Below are positions 1-12,510 of a stretch of DNA of 64,000 nt, in pieces. Below the pieces are notes generated by a model. It had not been told where the DNA came from, searched no databases, and saw only the letters and a program-made list of their open reading frames with translations. The position numbers were made by a program, and so were the translations under genes. How positions within the stretch are numbered: position 1 is the first letter of the stretch; every line of letters begins with the position of its first letter. This DNA is from Tachypleus tridentatus (lineage: Eukaryota; Arthropoda; Merostomata; Xiphosura; Limulidae), in contig NC_134833.1 of the NCBI RefSeq assembly GCF_004210375.1, forward strand, positions 45,316,782 to 45,380,781. Direction: 5' to 3'.

Positions 1-579
1 GAGATAAAAACTTAGATTTTGATCGTCCCTAGTGCAATATCATTGTGCTTTCTGAATCATGTATGTGTGGCCTTCAAAAATTATGTTGAAAAACTTTGTT
101 CAAATTTATATCATACTTTTTACTTCAATATGTAATTAACTTTTTATGGTAACCTCCGTCAGTCAGTATGTCCGGATTAAAATCCTTTCTATTTACAATT
201 GAATTTGTGGTATACTCCACCATGTATAGGGAAAAACAGAATTTCACTTAAATTTATTTGCGACTATAATATCCCAAAAAATGCTGGACATGACACTATA
301 ATTTACATAAAAGGAGGTCCACCATACAGTCTGCCCACTTATTGTGATGTTTACGTTATTTGTCCTAAGTAAACAAACAATGAATGCTGATTAGCCTATA
401 AATGTGCTGGAGGATCACTCACTCTATTGGAAGATACCCAGGTAGTGAAATAACTTAAACAGTGGTATTCAAATACATCACAGTTCTAGTTGCAGAAGAT
501 CATTCACAGAAGACTGTGGTAAAATTTCGAGGATGTTTATTATAGGCTAAACCATGTTATATGTAAAGAAATGTATTGT
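1..579. other. unassigned AT-rich sequence
   Basis: No open frame, repeat or RNA gene recognised; possibly more of the retroelement whose LTR follows. Confidence 0.5.
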
Positions 580-1440
580 TGTACATTTATTATACTATCT
601 GCGCTTGTTTCAGTTTGATGCATGTAACGTATATTGTTAAATGTATATTGCACACGTCCCGCCTGTCCTCTAAATTTGTAGAAGATTCTTTAGAGTAAAA
701 ATCATCAATATATGTCATACGAAAACACTAGTGCATCTTCGAATAGTTCCAGAACCTCGCCTAAAAGTTTATAAATATACGCGACATGAGACAGTAATAA
801 AATATTGTTGGTCAGTATACTATAAGCCTTGAAAGCTATAATTGTAATTAACGCTTATTAATCGAAAAACTACAGAATTTCGCCAGAAACGTTTACAGAT
901 TTCGAAAATAGCAACTGTTCAACTTCAGTGAATTAACTTCGGATGTCAGTATTTCTTAGAGGACATTAAACACCTTCATCAGTAAAAAGTCAGCTTGAAG
1001 TAGTGTGAGGCCAGCCAAGAAAAAACAGCTAGCTAGCTTATGCGAAGTTTAACAGTATCAACTCAGAACTAATTTTGCTTTTCGTGGACCCAGCCCATCG
1101 ATAAAATTTTCAGTTCTAGACCAGATATAAGACTAAGTACAGTTTGTAAGTTTGTAATACTCTTGTATATAAACCAATATTTTAATAACTATTTGTAATA
1201 ACCGTTATTACAAATTATATTGTTGTTTGTATATTAAAATATATTCATGTTACGAAAGAATATTGTGTGTATCGATCTTGTTGGTTTATATATTATAAAT
1301 TTGATACATACTGACATTCAGTTAATTTCTAAATTAAATTTAGAATTTCTGGCTATTTGAAATATTAATACATAACGTAAGTAACATAATAAATCGGAGA
1401 CTCGTCCGAGATAAATTATAATACGTAACATATATAATAT
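580..1440 (+). mobile_element. Ty3-like solo LTR, copy 1
   Basis: Homologous by eye to the LTRs at 55880-56770 and 61385-62395: shared blocks include CGTTTACAGATTTCGAA, the ATTAACTTCGGATGTCAGTA block, ATCAACTCAGAACT, TTTGTAATACTCTTGTATA and a terminal ATTTCTGGCTATTTGAAATA. It is followed at about 1397-1414 by GGAGACTCGTCCGAGAT, a proline-tRNA type primer site. No gag or pol follows, only hairpin and satellite sequence, so this is a solo or 5' LTR relic. The exact 5' end is unclear. Confidence 0.55.
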
Positions 1441-1511
1441 TACATCAGGTAGTCTGTCACCCTTAAATATCTTCATGATGTTTGAAAACACGTAAGCTCA
1501 AGAACACCTGA

Positions 1512-1651
1512 TAGAAATGAATAAAAGCTCTATAACCCAAGCGTTTTCGAAAGGTGGACCTTTCTTCTTCATGGGCAACCTGGTTCACCCCAAAAGAAGA
1601 AAGGTTCACCTTCTGAAAGTTTTCGGGTTACAGAGTTTTCATTCATTTCTA
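1512..1651. repeat. foldback hairpin element
   Basis: Imperfect inverted arms of about 58 bases: 1512-1570 (TAGAAATGAATAAAAGCTCT...CTTTCTTCTTC) and 1594-1651, separated by about 23 bases. It looks like a small foldback transposon. No target duplication is clear. Confidence 0.7.
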
Positions 1652-1934
1652 CCATGAAATATGTATCTTCGTTGTATGGGAGAACGTAATTACGTTAATT
1701 AAACCAATTTCTCCCATTAGGCTGTAATTATCTTTATACGCCAGTCAAATTCTAGTGTCGACTGAAATTCGGTAAAGCAAGTAATATTTAGTGTATTCGG
1801 TAATAGTTTCGCAATTCAGTTTGATCTGTATGTGACCTTGTATCACAAAATAATATTAGTCGTTTACTAGTAAATTAAACGCAAACATTGTATGTCTGCC
1901 AGGATATTTTTCATGAGCTATTTTGTTTCCTTTA

Positions 1935-3960
1935 TTTTTGATCTATCCATTTAGTATTCTACAGAACGAAAGTCACTGTCTAAACAAAGCCGGTTCAGTT
2001 GAATCGTATACTGTAAGCCTTTATAGATCAACACTCGATGCTCAACTAAAACCATTTTCGTTGATCCGTCTTTTGAGTTTTCTAAAGAACAACAATCACT
2101 GTCTAAACAAAAGATTTTAAATTTTCCAATGTAATCTTATACATAACAAAAATCACTGTCTGAATAAAACCATCTATACTTATTCATGCATTATAGTCTC
2201 CCATTAAGAATATTTAATGTTTAAATGAAGTCATATCCGTCAATTTATACATTATAATTTACCATTAAATAAGTCTAATATTACATATTACACCAGTATA
2301 GTATCCTGTCAAATATGACGAGAAACCATTGTTGAATGATTAACGAAATTATAGAATTTAACTAAGTCGAATTTATCTTTATCCCCAAAATACACCTTCT
2401 CTTCACTTATTTCATCAGTCTTGAATTAATTCTTTAAACCCTAAATGTTTAGTAAAAACTATGTTAAAAAATTAAATGTTATCCTGAACAAAAGATTGTG
2501 TGCACTCTGAAAGAGACTTACTTAGCACTCTTAGGCTATTTCACTGTATTTTAAGTCAGGAATAGTAAATGTAGTGTGGATATTACGATTGCACAAAAGA
2601 TAGATGTTTAGTGGTAATAAAAGTTGGCCTAGAAGACAATATATGTGTTACAATGCCAAAATAATATTCAATAATTAACATTTATTCACCACATAAAACT
2701 TTATAAACACTGAATCTATAATTTTAGTAGAGGTAGGCCTATTTATAGTCTAATTTACTACATAAATGTAATGTATGGCTTACCTAAAACACTACATAGT
2801 AAATTTTCTTTTGCGTTTGGATACAATTCAGTGTCATAAAACTTCTGAGTTAAACTGCTTTGTTATTATATCACCGAAGTTATGAAAAATAACAAACATT
2901 TCAAATAAATCATCGTGAATATTGAGCGTTCAACATAAACACCATAGTTGGCCTAAGAACAGTCAGGTCATAGTTTTATTGCTTTGCGATGACGTATGTT
3001 GTTGAGCATTACCAAAATATGAGCGTGAAGGCGTTATCGACAGAACGAGAAATAGAATAAATATTTTTATAGTTCTTTTGCGAACAACAGTCATTTCCTA
3101 ATTAATACCTTAGTATTTGATTATTTTTCAATAAAGTCTATTGCAGAAGAATAGCCACTGTCAAAATAAAACTATGTTAGGTAACCTATCTATTACAGCT
3201 TTCCAAAGAACATAGTGAATAGTCGAGAATGAAGAAAACGATATCGTTATCCATTATAGTATTCTACAGAACCATAATCACTGTCTAAACAAAACCAAGT
3301 TAGTTCATGAATATAGCCTAATCCTTTGTTGACAATGAGAACTAACTGGAAGCGTTATCCTCTTAAAATAAAAATATAAAAAAACTTGGCGATTATGTAA
3401 CCTATTCTTTATTAATTTCTCTATTTTTGTCCATCATGTGGTTAATTATAAATTTCTTTGCATGGTAGTTGATACTTCTATTATGGTCTTCTACAGAACA
3501 ATATACACTATCAAATAAAATTTGATAGTTGATTGCCCATTCTATCACTTTATTGAACTATTACCAATGTCAATAATAGTTTATTAGCAGATTTTTCCAC
3601 TAAAATCTCTTGCACAACAATAACCACTGTCTAATTTAATCTACTGAACAGTAGCCACTGTCTATGTAAAACCGTATTAGTTGATGCACCAATTGTAATA
3701 TTTTATAAAATAATGAATGGTCTGTGTACTATATTATTCTAAAAAAAATAGTCACTGTTTAAATAAAATCATGTTACTTAATCTGTTCTATATAGTCTCA
3801 CATAGAATAAGGGTTTCTGACTAAATAAGAATGTTCTAGTTGATTCGTCTATTATAATCTTGCTTTTATACATTACTGTCTTTTACTGAACAACAGCAAG
3901 TATCTGTGTAGCACTTTCTTAATCTGACTTTCCTACTAAAATATTCTACTGTGAGATAGT
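1935..3960 (+). repeat. decayed tandem satellite
   Basis: A recurring core close to ACAGAACAATAATCACTGTC, then TAAATAAAACCATGTTAGTT and GATnCATCTATTATAGTCTT, occurs at roughly 1960, 2090, 2145, 3145, 3265, 3490, 3610, 3645, 3745 and 3800, with spacing from about 35 to 130 bases and one long gap from 2200 to 3100. All copies run in the same direction. The small open frame at 1923-2120 spans two units and is not a gene. Confidence 0.6.
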
Positions 3961-4079
3961 GAATTTTAATTTTATTTTGTTATACTTTTGTTCTCGATCA
4001 TTTATAATTCCTTCTATGGGTTTAATTTATCGATAAAGTTTAAGTTACATTAAAACGCTAACTATATTTTAGCTATATG

Positions 4080-4985
4080 TGTAGGGATGGCACCGACAAA
4101 GGTATTAAAACCGTACAAATGTCATCTAGTTTTCCTTTCTGCAGCTCCTCAGAAGCTATATATGAAGAGCTATCAATCATAGTATCTCTATCTCCGGGGT
4201 AAATGTTGCTTTTCAACTAGCCAGAGCTCTTCAAAATCGAAAACTGGCAAATAGCCCAAACCTAGATTTCTTATTTTCGTTTATCACCATCTTTTTTTTT
4301 TTCAACAGGCCTAGCGCCTACCTAAATACAACGGTAATTATAATTTATCATCATTTGATAAAGCAAAACAGCCTTTATGGTCACTGACTACCTTCTTTAT
4401 TTTTAATCCATACAAAATTTATAAAGCTTTAGAATACACTTTATAATTCAATAATCCACGTAAACAAATGAGTATTAGAAAAAAAAACATTTATCGACAA
4501 ATGAAAAAGTTATGTTGAACTGGCTACTAAACTTAAAAAACAAAATCAAACAAGATCGGAATGGAAGTAGACATACCACTTGATTGGCTAATGATCACAA
4601 AGCACACTAAGTCGCCTCTACTTTATACAGATAATAAAATATCTACATTAATGGCTTTCTCAGTGGCAAAACAAATAGAACTAGAATTTCCAATCTTAAA
4701 ACTTTACTAACACTCTTGTAAAAATAGTCATAAATGTAATATTCTAAAGTTCACTAAAGGTAGGGTATAGTTATGAATAATAAGATTTTATTCAAACGCC
4801 AAGCTTTCTATAAACAAAGTGTGAAAGCCAGTAATATAGGACTTTTACTCTCCGTGTAAAAAAATAAAATAAAAAGTTGAGACAGCTTACTCTGCTATGT
4901 GATCATTAGCTGGATCATATGATATGTTTACTTTCATCCCTAGCTTGTTTGGTTCCATTACTGAAAGTCAGTAGCTACCCAAACA
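4080..4985 (+). repeat. unclassified 0.9-kb interspersed repeat, copy 1
   Basis: Collinear, in opposite orientation, with 18105-19040. Shared blocks: GGATGGCACCGACAAAGGTA, CAGAGCTCTTCAAAATCGAA and AACTGGCAAATAG, TTTTTCAACAGGCCTA, TTTATCATCATTTGATA, and a terminal ATGTGATCATTAGCTGGATC region. An inverted copy of the last block is also present internally at about 4480-4660. It has no coding capacity I recognise. Confidence 0.6.
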
Positions 4986-5637
4986 TAGCATTTTTATTTA
5001 GCAATATCGTTTTTCCTAATATTTGTGTATTATGAAACTGAATACCAGGTTCTCTAGCGGTGAAGTAATAATAATATGCGAGTTTTAATATCAGAAACAA
5101 ACAAAAAAGTTTGATAAACGAAACAAGTTCCTAAGAAATATTACCCAGTAAAGTCTGTGTATGTGTGGCTATAAAAGAAACATTATGAAACATCAATATA
5201 CTATCATCGAGTTAAAGATGATCTTTGACTGCTTATAGGAAGATATACCGTATTAATACAGAGTTTCCGAGAGTTATTCCGGGTTAAAGTATAATCATGT
5301 TTATGTGGGCCCCCGTAATTTCACTTCACTATTAAATGCAGCTTTCCAAGACATTTTCATGGCAGACTTTAATGCACGCTGAAAAGCCAATTTATCGAGC
5401 TTTGGTACGGGGCTCCCGATTACCTCGAGCACGGGGAACAATCCTCCGTTACCCCTTTATTAGCGATCCTAAATTTATTCAACGTTGCATTATATCACAT
5501 TTATTTATATTTTTTTGGTGAATTAAGCTTCAAACGCTATTTTCAAATGATATTTCATATCTATGTCTTAATTTTTTTTATGTAAGCTGAAGTGCAAATA
5601 TGGATTATCATACCTTTCTGTTGTAGTACTCTCAAAG

Positions 5638-5706
5638 CTTCTCAGTGGGTTATGCTCTACCACCGCGAGTATAGAAACATGATTTTTAGCGTTATAACCC
5701 CTTAAC
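5638..5706 (-). mobile_element. SINE family 2, minus fragment
   Basis: GTTATGCTCTACCACCGCGA, GTATAGAAACATGATTTTTA and GCGTTATAA match the reverse complement of the family middle section. Confidence 0.5.
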
Positions 5707-6075
5707 GCTAGCTAGCCATTAGGCATTGTTCAGAACTTTACAATATGGGTAATATTTTGTGCTCCTTTGACAGATGTTTCTTTTAGTTCCGTCTGAGTGT
5801 CACACTCGCCTACTAGTACCTTCAGGTTTATCGTGAAAGAAGTCTGTTTAATTGTCCTTTACGACATACAGAGGACACAGGGAGCTTTAATTCTTGTGCA
5901 GCCGAACCCAGAGGCTAGACGTTGTTTCTATATATTACTTTCATTGTTATACAGTCGCTTTAAAAATAATATATTCAGAAATTATCAACTGAATATCAAT
6001 TACACTGACTTAAAGTTCATAAATGTGCAAGTTGTTTTGTGTAATCGTTAAACACTACACAACATACTTCTAGTA

Positions 6076-6286
6076 CAGGGTGTTCGGAAAGTCACTGTGC
6101 ACTTATATATTTATTAACCGACATGTGTCAGTATAGAATACAGGAGGTAAATATGAATGACAATTATAAACAATGTTGAAAGTGACCAAGGGTTATAAGT
6201 GTCATTCATATTTATCTCCTGTATTCTATATTGAAACATGTCTGTTAATAAATATATAAGTGCACAGTGACCCACCGAACTCTCTG
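6076..6286. mobile_element. mariner-like MITE, palindromic, copy A
   Basis: Ends with CAGGGTGTTCGGAAAGTCAC and its reverse complement; TA at 6074-6075 and 6287-6288. The arms extend almost to the centre, so the whole 211 bases form one long hairpin with a short unpaired middle around 6170-6195. Related copies are at 28714-28962 and 57686-57921. Confidence 0.85.
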
Positions 6287-6565
6287 TAGTTTAAAACTAT
6301 AAATTTGTACTTCAATTATTATAGAAGACAATTGGTACCTGATGCACAGATTTCTTGAATATAAATAGTTGCTAGTTAGCAAATATTATCGAAAATAATA
6401 AAAATTCAGCATTTCGAGAAATTTTTATATTTAGAGCATGTAAATTTAATAATTTGTTCAGTCTCTATTTTGGTAACCTGGTTGTCTTTTAGTAGTTTTT
6501 GTTCGTTTTTTCCAACAGAACAATTCAGTTGGAAAGGTTTAGATTAGAGTATTTGTTTCTTTCCA

Positions 6566-6806
6566 ATTTCGCATAAAGTTACTCGAGGACTGACCGTCTC
6601 TAATTTAGCAGTGAAGAAGTAGAAGGAAAGCAACTAGTCATCACCATCCACCAATAACTCTTTGACTACTCTTTTACTAAGGAATCGTCGAATTAAACGT
6701 AACTTTATAACTCCCCCACGGCTGAAAAGATAAGCATGTTTGGTATGACGAGGATTCGAACCCACGACCCTCAGAGTCGAGCGCTTTAACCACTTGCCAT
6801 GCAGAG
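6566..6806 (-). mobile_element. SINE family 1 (long tRNA-derived), copy 1
   Basis: Family 1 is about 255 bases. Its head GGCCCGGCATGGCCAGGTGG to GGGTTCGAATCCCCGT mimics a tRNA (B box GGTTCGAATCC; loop CTCGTAA, perhaps a threonine tRNA). The body has CATGCTCGCCCTTTCAGCCG, AGAGTAGCCCAAGAGTTGGC and CTGCTAAATTAGGGACGG, and the end is CTTTGCGCGAAATTCAAA. This copy has a deletion near its tail. Confidence 0.85.
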
Positions 6807-7782
6807 ACGGCTGAAAGTATATTACATAAAACCTGCTTGGTCTGATGGAGAAAATAGGAATTATTATTGTAAAGAGAAATAAGCAGAGTGTCGGTTTTAA
6901 AGTCGTTTGCTGGAACTTTTATTTTTAAAAATAATATGTGTTAAAAGGTATACCAAAGAAATGTTTTTCTTGCTTCACTCCGCACCTTGGAGCTCAGATT
7001 GCACAGTATAGTGAAACTTAGTAATTTATGCATATTGAATAATTTGAAATCTAAGTGTTATAGCTCCATAATTTATTATTTTCTGTTTACGAATATATAT
7101 TCCAATTTGTTTATTTATGTCATACATTATCATAAAATCTTGTTATAAATAAAGTTATCTAGCTAAGAGTAAAGTGGCTCAATTTAGATAGAGTACGCAG
7201 ATAAATTTTGTGATAACTAAACATCTGAGATGTAAAAATAAACTAAGTTACATAATTTTTATTTACCGAGTATATTAATGAAACTTAATACTAAACTATA
7301 AGAAAACTTTTATTGTGATATAATATTGAGGTATTCAGTTGTTCATTTATACAAATATCATGCAGCAAGTATGTTTAAGTTTTTGATTAAACATGATATC
7401 ACTTTTTTACGATATTCAATTAGTTTTTAAATGCGGTCGTATAGTATAAGCATGTAATACAAACAGTTGTATATAAAAAAACCTAAAAAATAAAGCCACA
7501 TTACCAAAGTTAATAAAACAATGTTTTACATAACTAACATATTTTGTAATGAAAGGATTGTAAACATTTCTTTGAATACTCTTATTTATTATTCACTTTT
7601 CACTGCTTACTTTAATCTATATTAATTCCAAACTTGAAAGAGCACTTTGTAGGAACTGTAATAACAATTAAGTATTTATAACAAAGTAAACGAACTTTAA
7701 ATACATACCTCAAAATGTTAAGGTATTCACTTGAGACATGTAATGGTTTATAATATTTTTAATCGTTAGTTGTTTGTTCTTT
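6807..7782. other. unassigned AT-rich sequence
   Basis: No coding or repeat signal seen between the SINEs at 6806 and 7783. Confidence 0.6.
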
Positions 7783-7881
7783 CAGTAAAGCCACACTAAT
7801 TTATCTGCCGTGTCCACAGCGGGGAATAAAATTCTGGATTTTAGTGTTGTTGGTCCGTTAACGTACCGTTGACCCACCAGG
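7783..7881 (-). mobile_element. SINE family 2, subtype B, minus copy
   Basis: Reverse strand reads CCCCTGGTGGGTCAACGGTA, a tRNA-like middle, then GCTGTGGACACGGCAGATAA and GTGTGGCTTTACTGAAAGAA. It matches the subtype whose tail is ...CCGATGTGGCTTTGCTATAA. Confidence 0.6.
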
Positions 7882-8138
7882 GGAAATTTTTAATCATTCT
7901 TGCCTATTTTGATCCATAATTAAACCGTGAATTATTAATATCATAAATTATTGTTTTGTTATGACAAAGGTTAAAATACGTTTCAATTATCTTATTTTTC
8001 AGCTACGTGCTCCTGCTGTTCAATATAACGATCAACAGATGCAAAATAATGATTCATTCACTTTAAAATATTTCCAAGTGAGAACATATTGCGATAATAT
8101 ACCTTTTAGAAGGGATTGTTCGTTTGATTGTTTTTTAA

Positions 8139-8396
8139 GTTCGCGCAAAGCTACATGAGGGCTATCTGCGCTAGCCGTCCCTAATTTAGCAGTGTAAGAC
8201 TAGAGGGAAAGCAGCTAGTCATCACCACCCACCGCCAACTTTTGGGCTACTCTTTTACCAACGAATAGTAGGATTGACCGTTATATTATAACGCTCCTTA
8301 CAGGTAAAAGGGCGAGCATGTTTAGTGTGACAGGGATTCGAATTCGCGACCCTCAGATTACAAGTCGAATGCCTTAACCACTTGGCCATGCCGGAC
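8139..8396 (-). mobile_element. SINE family 1, copy 2, near full length
   Basis: Runs from TTCGCGCAAAGCTACATGAG to TTGGCCATGCCGGACGC with both tRNA head and tail intact and few changes. Confidence 0.92.
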
Positions 8397-10696
8397 GCTT
8401 TAGGGGAGAAAGAAATGTCATAAACATTTTTTTAGGATACCAGTTTCCACCCTTATAAGGAAGGTGGAAGTAGAGCAGTACGTCAGGACCAAAACACATT
8501 TAGTTTCTCGGTAAGAAATTCAAAATACCTGTCGTTAAAATTTTAAAAAATGTGCAATAATATCGGTCGTAAACTAAGTCATGCTTCATGGAGCCGATAT
8601 TTTATGTTGATATGAGCAACATTTCGGTCTCCAGATATGTGTAAAATATCTAAGATAAAAACAGGAGTCTGTATTTTATCATTTATTTTCAACACACAAA
8701 ATGCTATTATCTTGTATTCTTTGCCAGCCTAATATCCACTGTGAAGTAATTTTTTTTTATCTGAATGAAAACAAATACTCGAAAAACTGGAAGCATCTTC
8801 TAAATTATTTTCATTCATTAAAATAATAAAATAATAATACTCATGGCATGATATTTAGAATTTAATTCAATTTTTTTGTTATTTTTGTAAATAATATATT
8901 TGGTCTTCAACAGGATACAAATTCAATGAAATGTATCACCGAATTTTACATAAAGAAAAGAATATCAAAAAAAGAAAAATTTTAAAAAGCGTTGTTAGTT
9001 CAAAAACATAAACTAAACACCACTCGAAACATATGAACCAACTTAAATTTATTTTGTTTTAAAATGAATTATTGCTTATTATAAAGTGCATTTCCCAAAT
9101 TTTCATTCTGTGATCCTGTGCACGATGCTCCCTGTCTAAACGTTTTAAATATTGTTATAACTAAAACTACTGTACTTGAGCCATTTGAAGTAGTTGAATT
9201 TTTAATTACGTTATTCACGTAAGTTGAATCACTTTATGAAAGCACAATTTATTTCATTTTTTGTTTAAGATTTTTAGAGATCAGTCACAAAAAGTAGCCT
9301 CGGTTTAATTCTACCTTCAAACAACGTTGCGTCATGATAATAAAAATGTTGAATGTAATAATAATGTTTTAACATAATTCGATGACTTCTCTTACGTCGA
9401 GGTTTTTTATAGCTCTGTTTTTTATAAAACTTGGTCTTAAATATATTATCTACTGAAATCTCATTAAACACTTATGAAGCTTTCGCGTTGTGATATTTAA
9501 TCATATAAAACTATAAATGTATTCTGAATTTATATGAAAACACAAAATGCTAGTAAGTAAAACAATTAAACTTCACACTTGTTATAGCCAAGAAAATCAC
9601 ACGAGTTATTTTCGATCATTTTGTTTCTTCAAAAGAAATCGGCTCAAATACATGACGTGACTGTAATTAAAGTCCATGGTACACCTCCTACTGCGTCTCA
9701 AACATAAACAACTATATATATGGCTGTATTCAATGTCCATAATGCCCCTGCTGCTGCGTCTCAAATATAGACAACTACATGGATAAAGTGTTAAATGAAT
9801 GAACAGTAATACAATTTATAATACAATTTAAAATAACGTTTTTCATACACGTGGAAAACACGTGTTGATTTGGCAGCCAGTCAAAAATTTGAATTTATGT
9901 TATTAACTTTGTTAAGTAAGCAAATCTTGTGCTACCAATATATTTAAGTTAGACTAGATCCAAGTAATCTGTATGTCAAAAGTTATATGAAAATAACGCC
10001 CAACAAACATGTTCTACCCAGGATTAAATTAAGGCCATAAAATAAATTAGGTTTCATCTTATTTCTCTGCAACCTGTATATACTCTATGAAATCATATCA
10101 ATCGAGATTTGAGCAGTCCATAAGCAATAACCTGAAATTTTTATAAAAATTTTATAAGGCTTTTTATAAAAATCAGGAAAAATTATATTCAGTAAAAAAT
10201 ATTTATTCAAAATCCAATTTTGTCCTTTTTTCTTTAAACACAGTAATTTTCCCTGTGTAGTAGCTTTAAACGATAGTATTCATTTAAACAGATCTAATAA
10301 AATACTTCCATATAACATGTGAAGTCCTATTGATAAAAGTGTTTTTACGTAAGTTAAGGAACTACACATCCAACAGTCACCACAGTTGGAACAATACAGT
10401 TTCGATGTGAAAAACAAAGAAGCGATTTTAAATAAAATATTATTTGCGACGCACCCCATGTTTTGTTGTTGTTTTGTATACAATGTGAAATGTAAGTAGT
10501 AGAATCCTAAACGATTTGCAAAATCACATATTTCGTATTTTATTGCATTTTTCTTGTAAACTAATGATCTATAGAATTATCTTTCGTATTCCAAAGTATC
10601 GTTTGAGAGTGAGGCTTTTCGAATCACTCAATCAATGTTTCTTTTATTTTCCTATTCTCTGTGATGACGAGAAAAACCCACTTGTAGAGAAATATG
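8397..10696. other. unassigned AT-rich sequence
   Basis: Only a two-unit duplication (9672-9782) is visible. Open frames of 65-67 codons at 9274-9471, 10280-10483 and 10516-10713 have no recognisable domain; the last is cut by the MITE. Confidence 0.6.
9672..9782 (+). repeat. two-unit tandem duplication, about 70-bp
   Basis: GTCCATGGTACACCTCCTAC and GCGTCTCAAACATAAACAAC recur with changes at 9738 onward. Confidence 0.6.
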
Positions 10697-10995
10697 CAGT
10701 GGAGCGCCATTAAGCCGCGGACCAGTAAACCGTGAAATCGCTTAAGCCGCTGTAGCAAGTCTTGTGAGCGATGTGAGCGAGGATTATCGCGGCTCACCGC
10801 TAATTTAAGAACGTACGAATTTAAAAACGCGGCTTACGAATTTAATCCTGGCTTTATAACTTCAAGGGGATATTTAAAAAGGATTTGCTTTAATTTGGGA
10901 AATAAATAAAATATATTACAATAGAAATCGACCGTTAATCTACGTTAATCTACAGGTTGACCCCCCAAATACCGCGGCTTAACGGCGCTCCACTG
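10697..10995. mobile_element. pogo/Tigger-like MITE
   Basis: Terminal inverted repeats of 24 bases with one mismatch begin CAGTGGAGCGCC and include TTAAGCCGCGG. The element is 299 bases, CG-rich relative to surroundings, and non-coding. The right flank is TA and the left TG, consistent with a TA duplication with one mutation. CAGTGGA starts are typical of pogo/Tigger elements. It truncates an unrelated chance frame on the left and lies just next to the Penelope tail. Confidence 0.75.
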
Positions 10996-11138
10996 TATAT
11001 GTAAAAACGGCTGGTATGAATTGAAAAAATTCTATGCAGAGGAGCGAACAACGTTTCGACCTTTTTCGGTCATCGTCAGATTCACAAAGAAAAAAAGAGG
11101 TAACTGACCGATAGCTGACCACATGTTTGAAGGGGTTT

Positions 11139-11171
11139 GTGTAATTGAGTGTAGGAATGTAGAGGGCGTGC
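11139..11171 (-). repeat. Penelope tail, inverted-repeat arm 1
   Basis: The 33 bases starting GTGTAATTGAGTGTAGGAAT on the plus strand are exactly reverse-complemented at 12511-12543. This arm belongs to the 3' pLTR of the Penelope copy; the other is at its 5' edge. Confidence 0.85.
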
Positions 11172-11299
11172 TTGGATGTTTGATTATATTTATTAATATA
11201 GCTATAAAGGTGTTCCTTTGTATTGCTTTATTTTGGGCTTAAGTTGTTGTATAAGTAAGGCTTTTTTAATTTTGCGTTTGTTTATGTTTGTTTCTTTAT

Positions 11300-11593
11300 T
11301 TAGCATTTGGGTGTTTTTATGGTTATATTGTGTTTATTTGATTTGCAGTGTTCGAAAACGTGTGAAGGCGACTTTTTGTGTTCTTTGAATCTGGTTTCCA
11401 TTTTTCCACTTGTTTCTCCAATATAGAAGTCGTGGCAGTTATCACATTGTATTTTATAAATAATGTTGATGTTGTGTTTGTCACTGTTGTTTTTACATAG
11501 TATAGACCTTAGTTTTGTGCCTGGTTTTTGAATAAATTTGGTATTAACTGGAATTCCATATTTTGTTGCTAGTTTTTGCCAAATTTTGGTCAT
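11300..11593 (-). pseudogene. GIY-YIG domain of Penelope-like ORF
   Basis: A 97-codon frame ending in a stop. It contains GIPVNTKFIQKPGTKLRSIL, then NIIYKIQCDNCHDFYIGETS, which holds the GIY-YIG-type core (IIY...YIG) preceded by paired cysteines, and METRFKEHKKSPSHVFEHC with the catalytic-region arginine and histidines of the family. It is C-terminal to the RT in this class and nicks target DNA. Compared with relatives the tail after TIKTPKC is cut short by a stop, with further matching sequence beyond it in another frame. The ATG at 11593 is an accident; translation would have come from the RT. Confidence 0.82.
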
Positions 11594-12510
11594 TTTTCTG
11601 CTGATGTTGTGAATATATTGTATGCACTGGTATATGGTTTCTTGATTTTTTAATTCGTGGAGTATATTTACTTTTGTTAGTTGATTTTGCTTTTTGTCTA
11701 GGTGTGTGCGTATAATGTTTTCTATGGTTTGTGGAGGAAACTTATTGATGTTGATGAAGTATTGTTTAATTTGTCTAATTCATCGTTAATTTTATCTGGT
11801 GAGCATAGTTTTATGGCTGTGTTTATTTGGTTGTTTAGTATATTGAGTTTTTGTTTTGTTTCATGTGCTGATTCCCAAGGAATGTATAGTCTAGTATGAG
11901 TGATTTTTGGGTGGATTTCTGTTTTAAATTTGTATCGGTTCTTGTAATTTTGAGAATAAGAAATGATATTTGATTGCTTTCTTCCTGTTTACATGTGAAG
12001 TTGTTGTTGGGATGTATAGAGCTAATGTGATTAAAAAATTAAGTGTGCGTTCTGTAAATGTTAATCCCGCAATCGTGTCGTTTACATATCTGTACCAATA
12101 TAGTAGCGGATGTAATGCTGTGTTAATTGCTTGTGTTTCAACTTGTGTCATAAAAATATTTGCTGGAACTTTAACTAAATATAATGACCATTTGTTTGTA
12201 TATAGTTGTGGTTGTTGAACATGAAGTTTGCCTTCATCGTGGTGAATTCTATAAGGGTTGTTAATTGGTTGCTGGGAATGACTGTTGATGGGTTAGGGTC
12301 TCGGATATAGTGTTCTAAGGCTATCTTGCAGGCTTCAGCGGTTGGGACTTCTGTAAAGAGGGATATAACATCGAAACTGGCCATTAAGGCTTTATGATTA
12401 AGTTGATTGAGGTTAGACTTGAAATTAAAAGAGTCTTTGATGAACGAGCTGACTGATGTTACATATTTGGAGAATGCCCATGCTATGTATTTACCAAGAT
12501 TGTAATTAAA

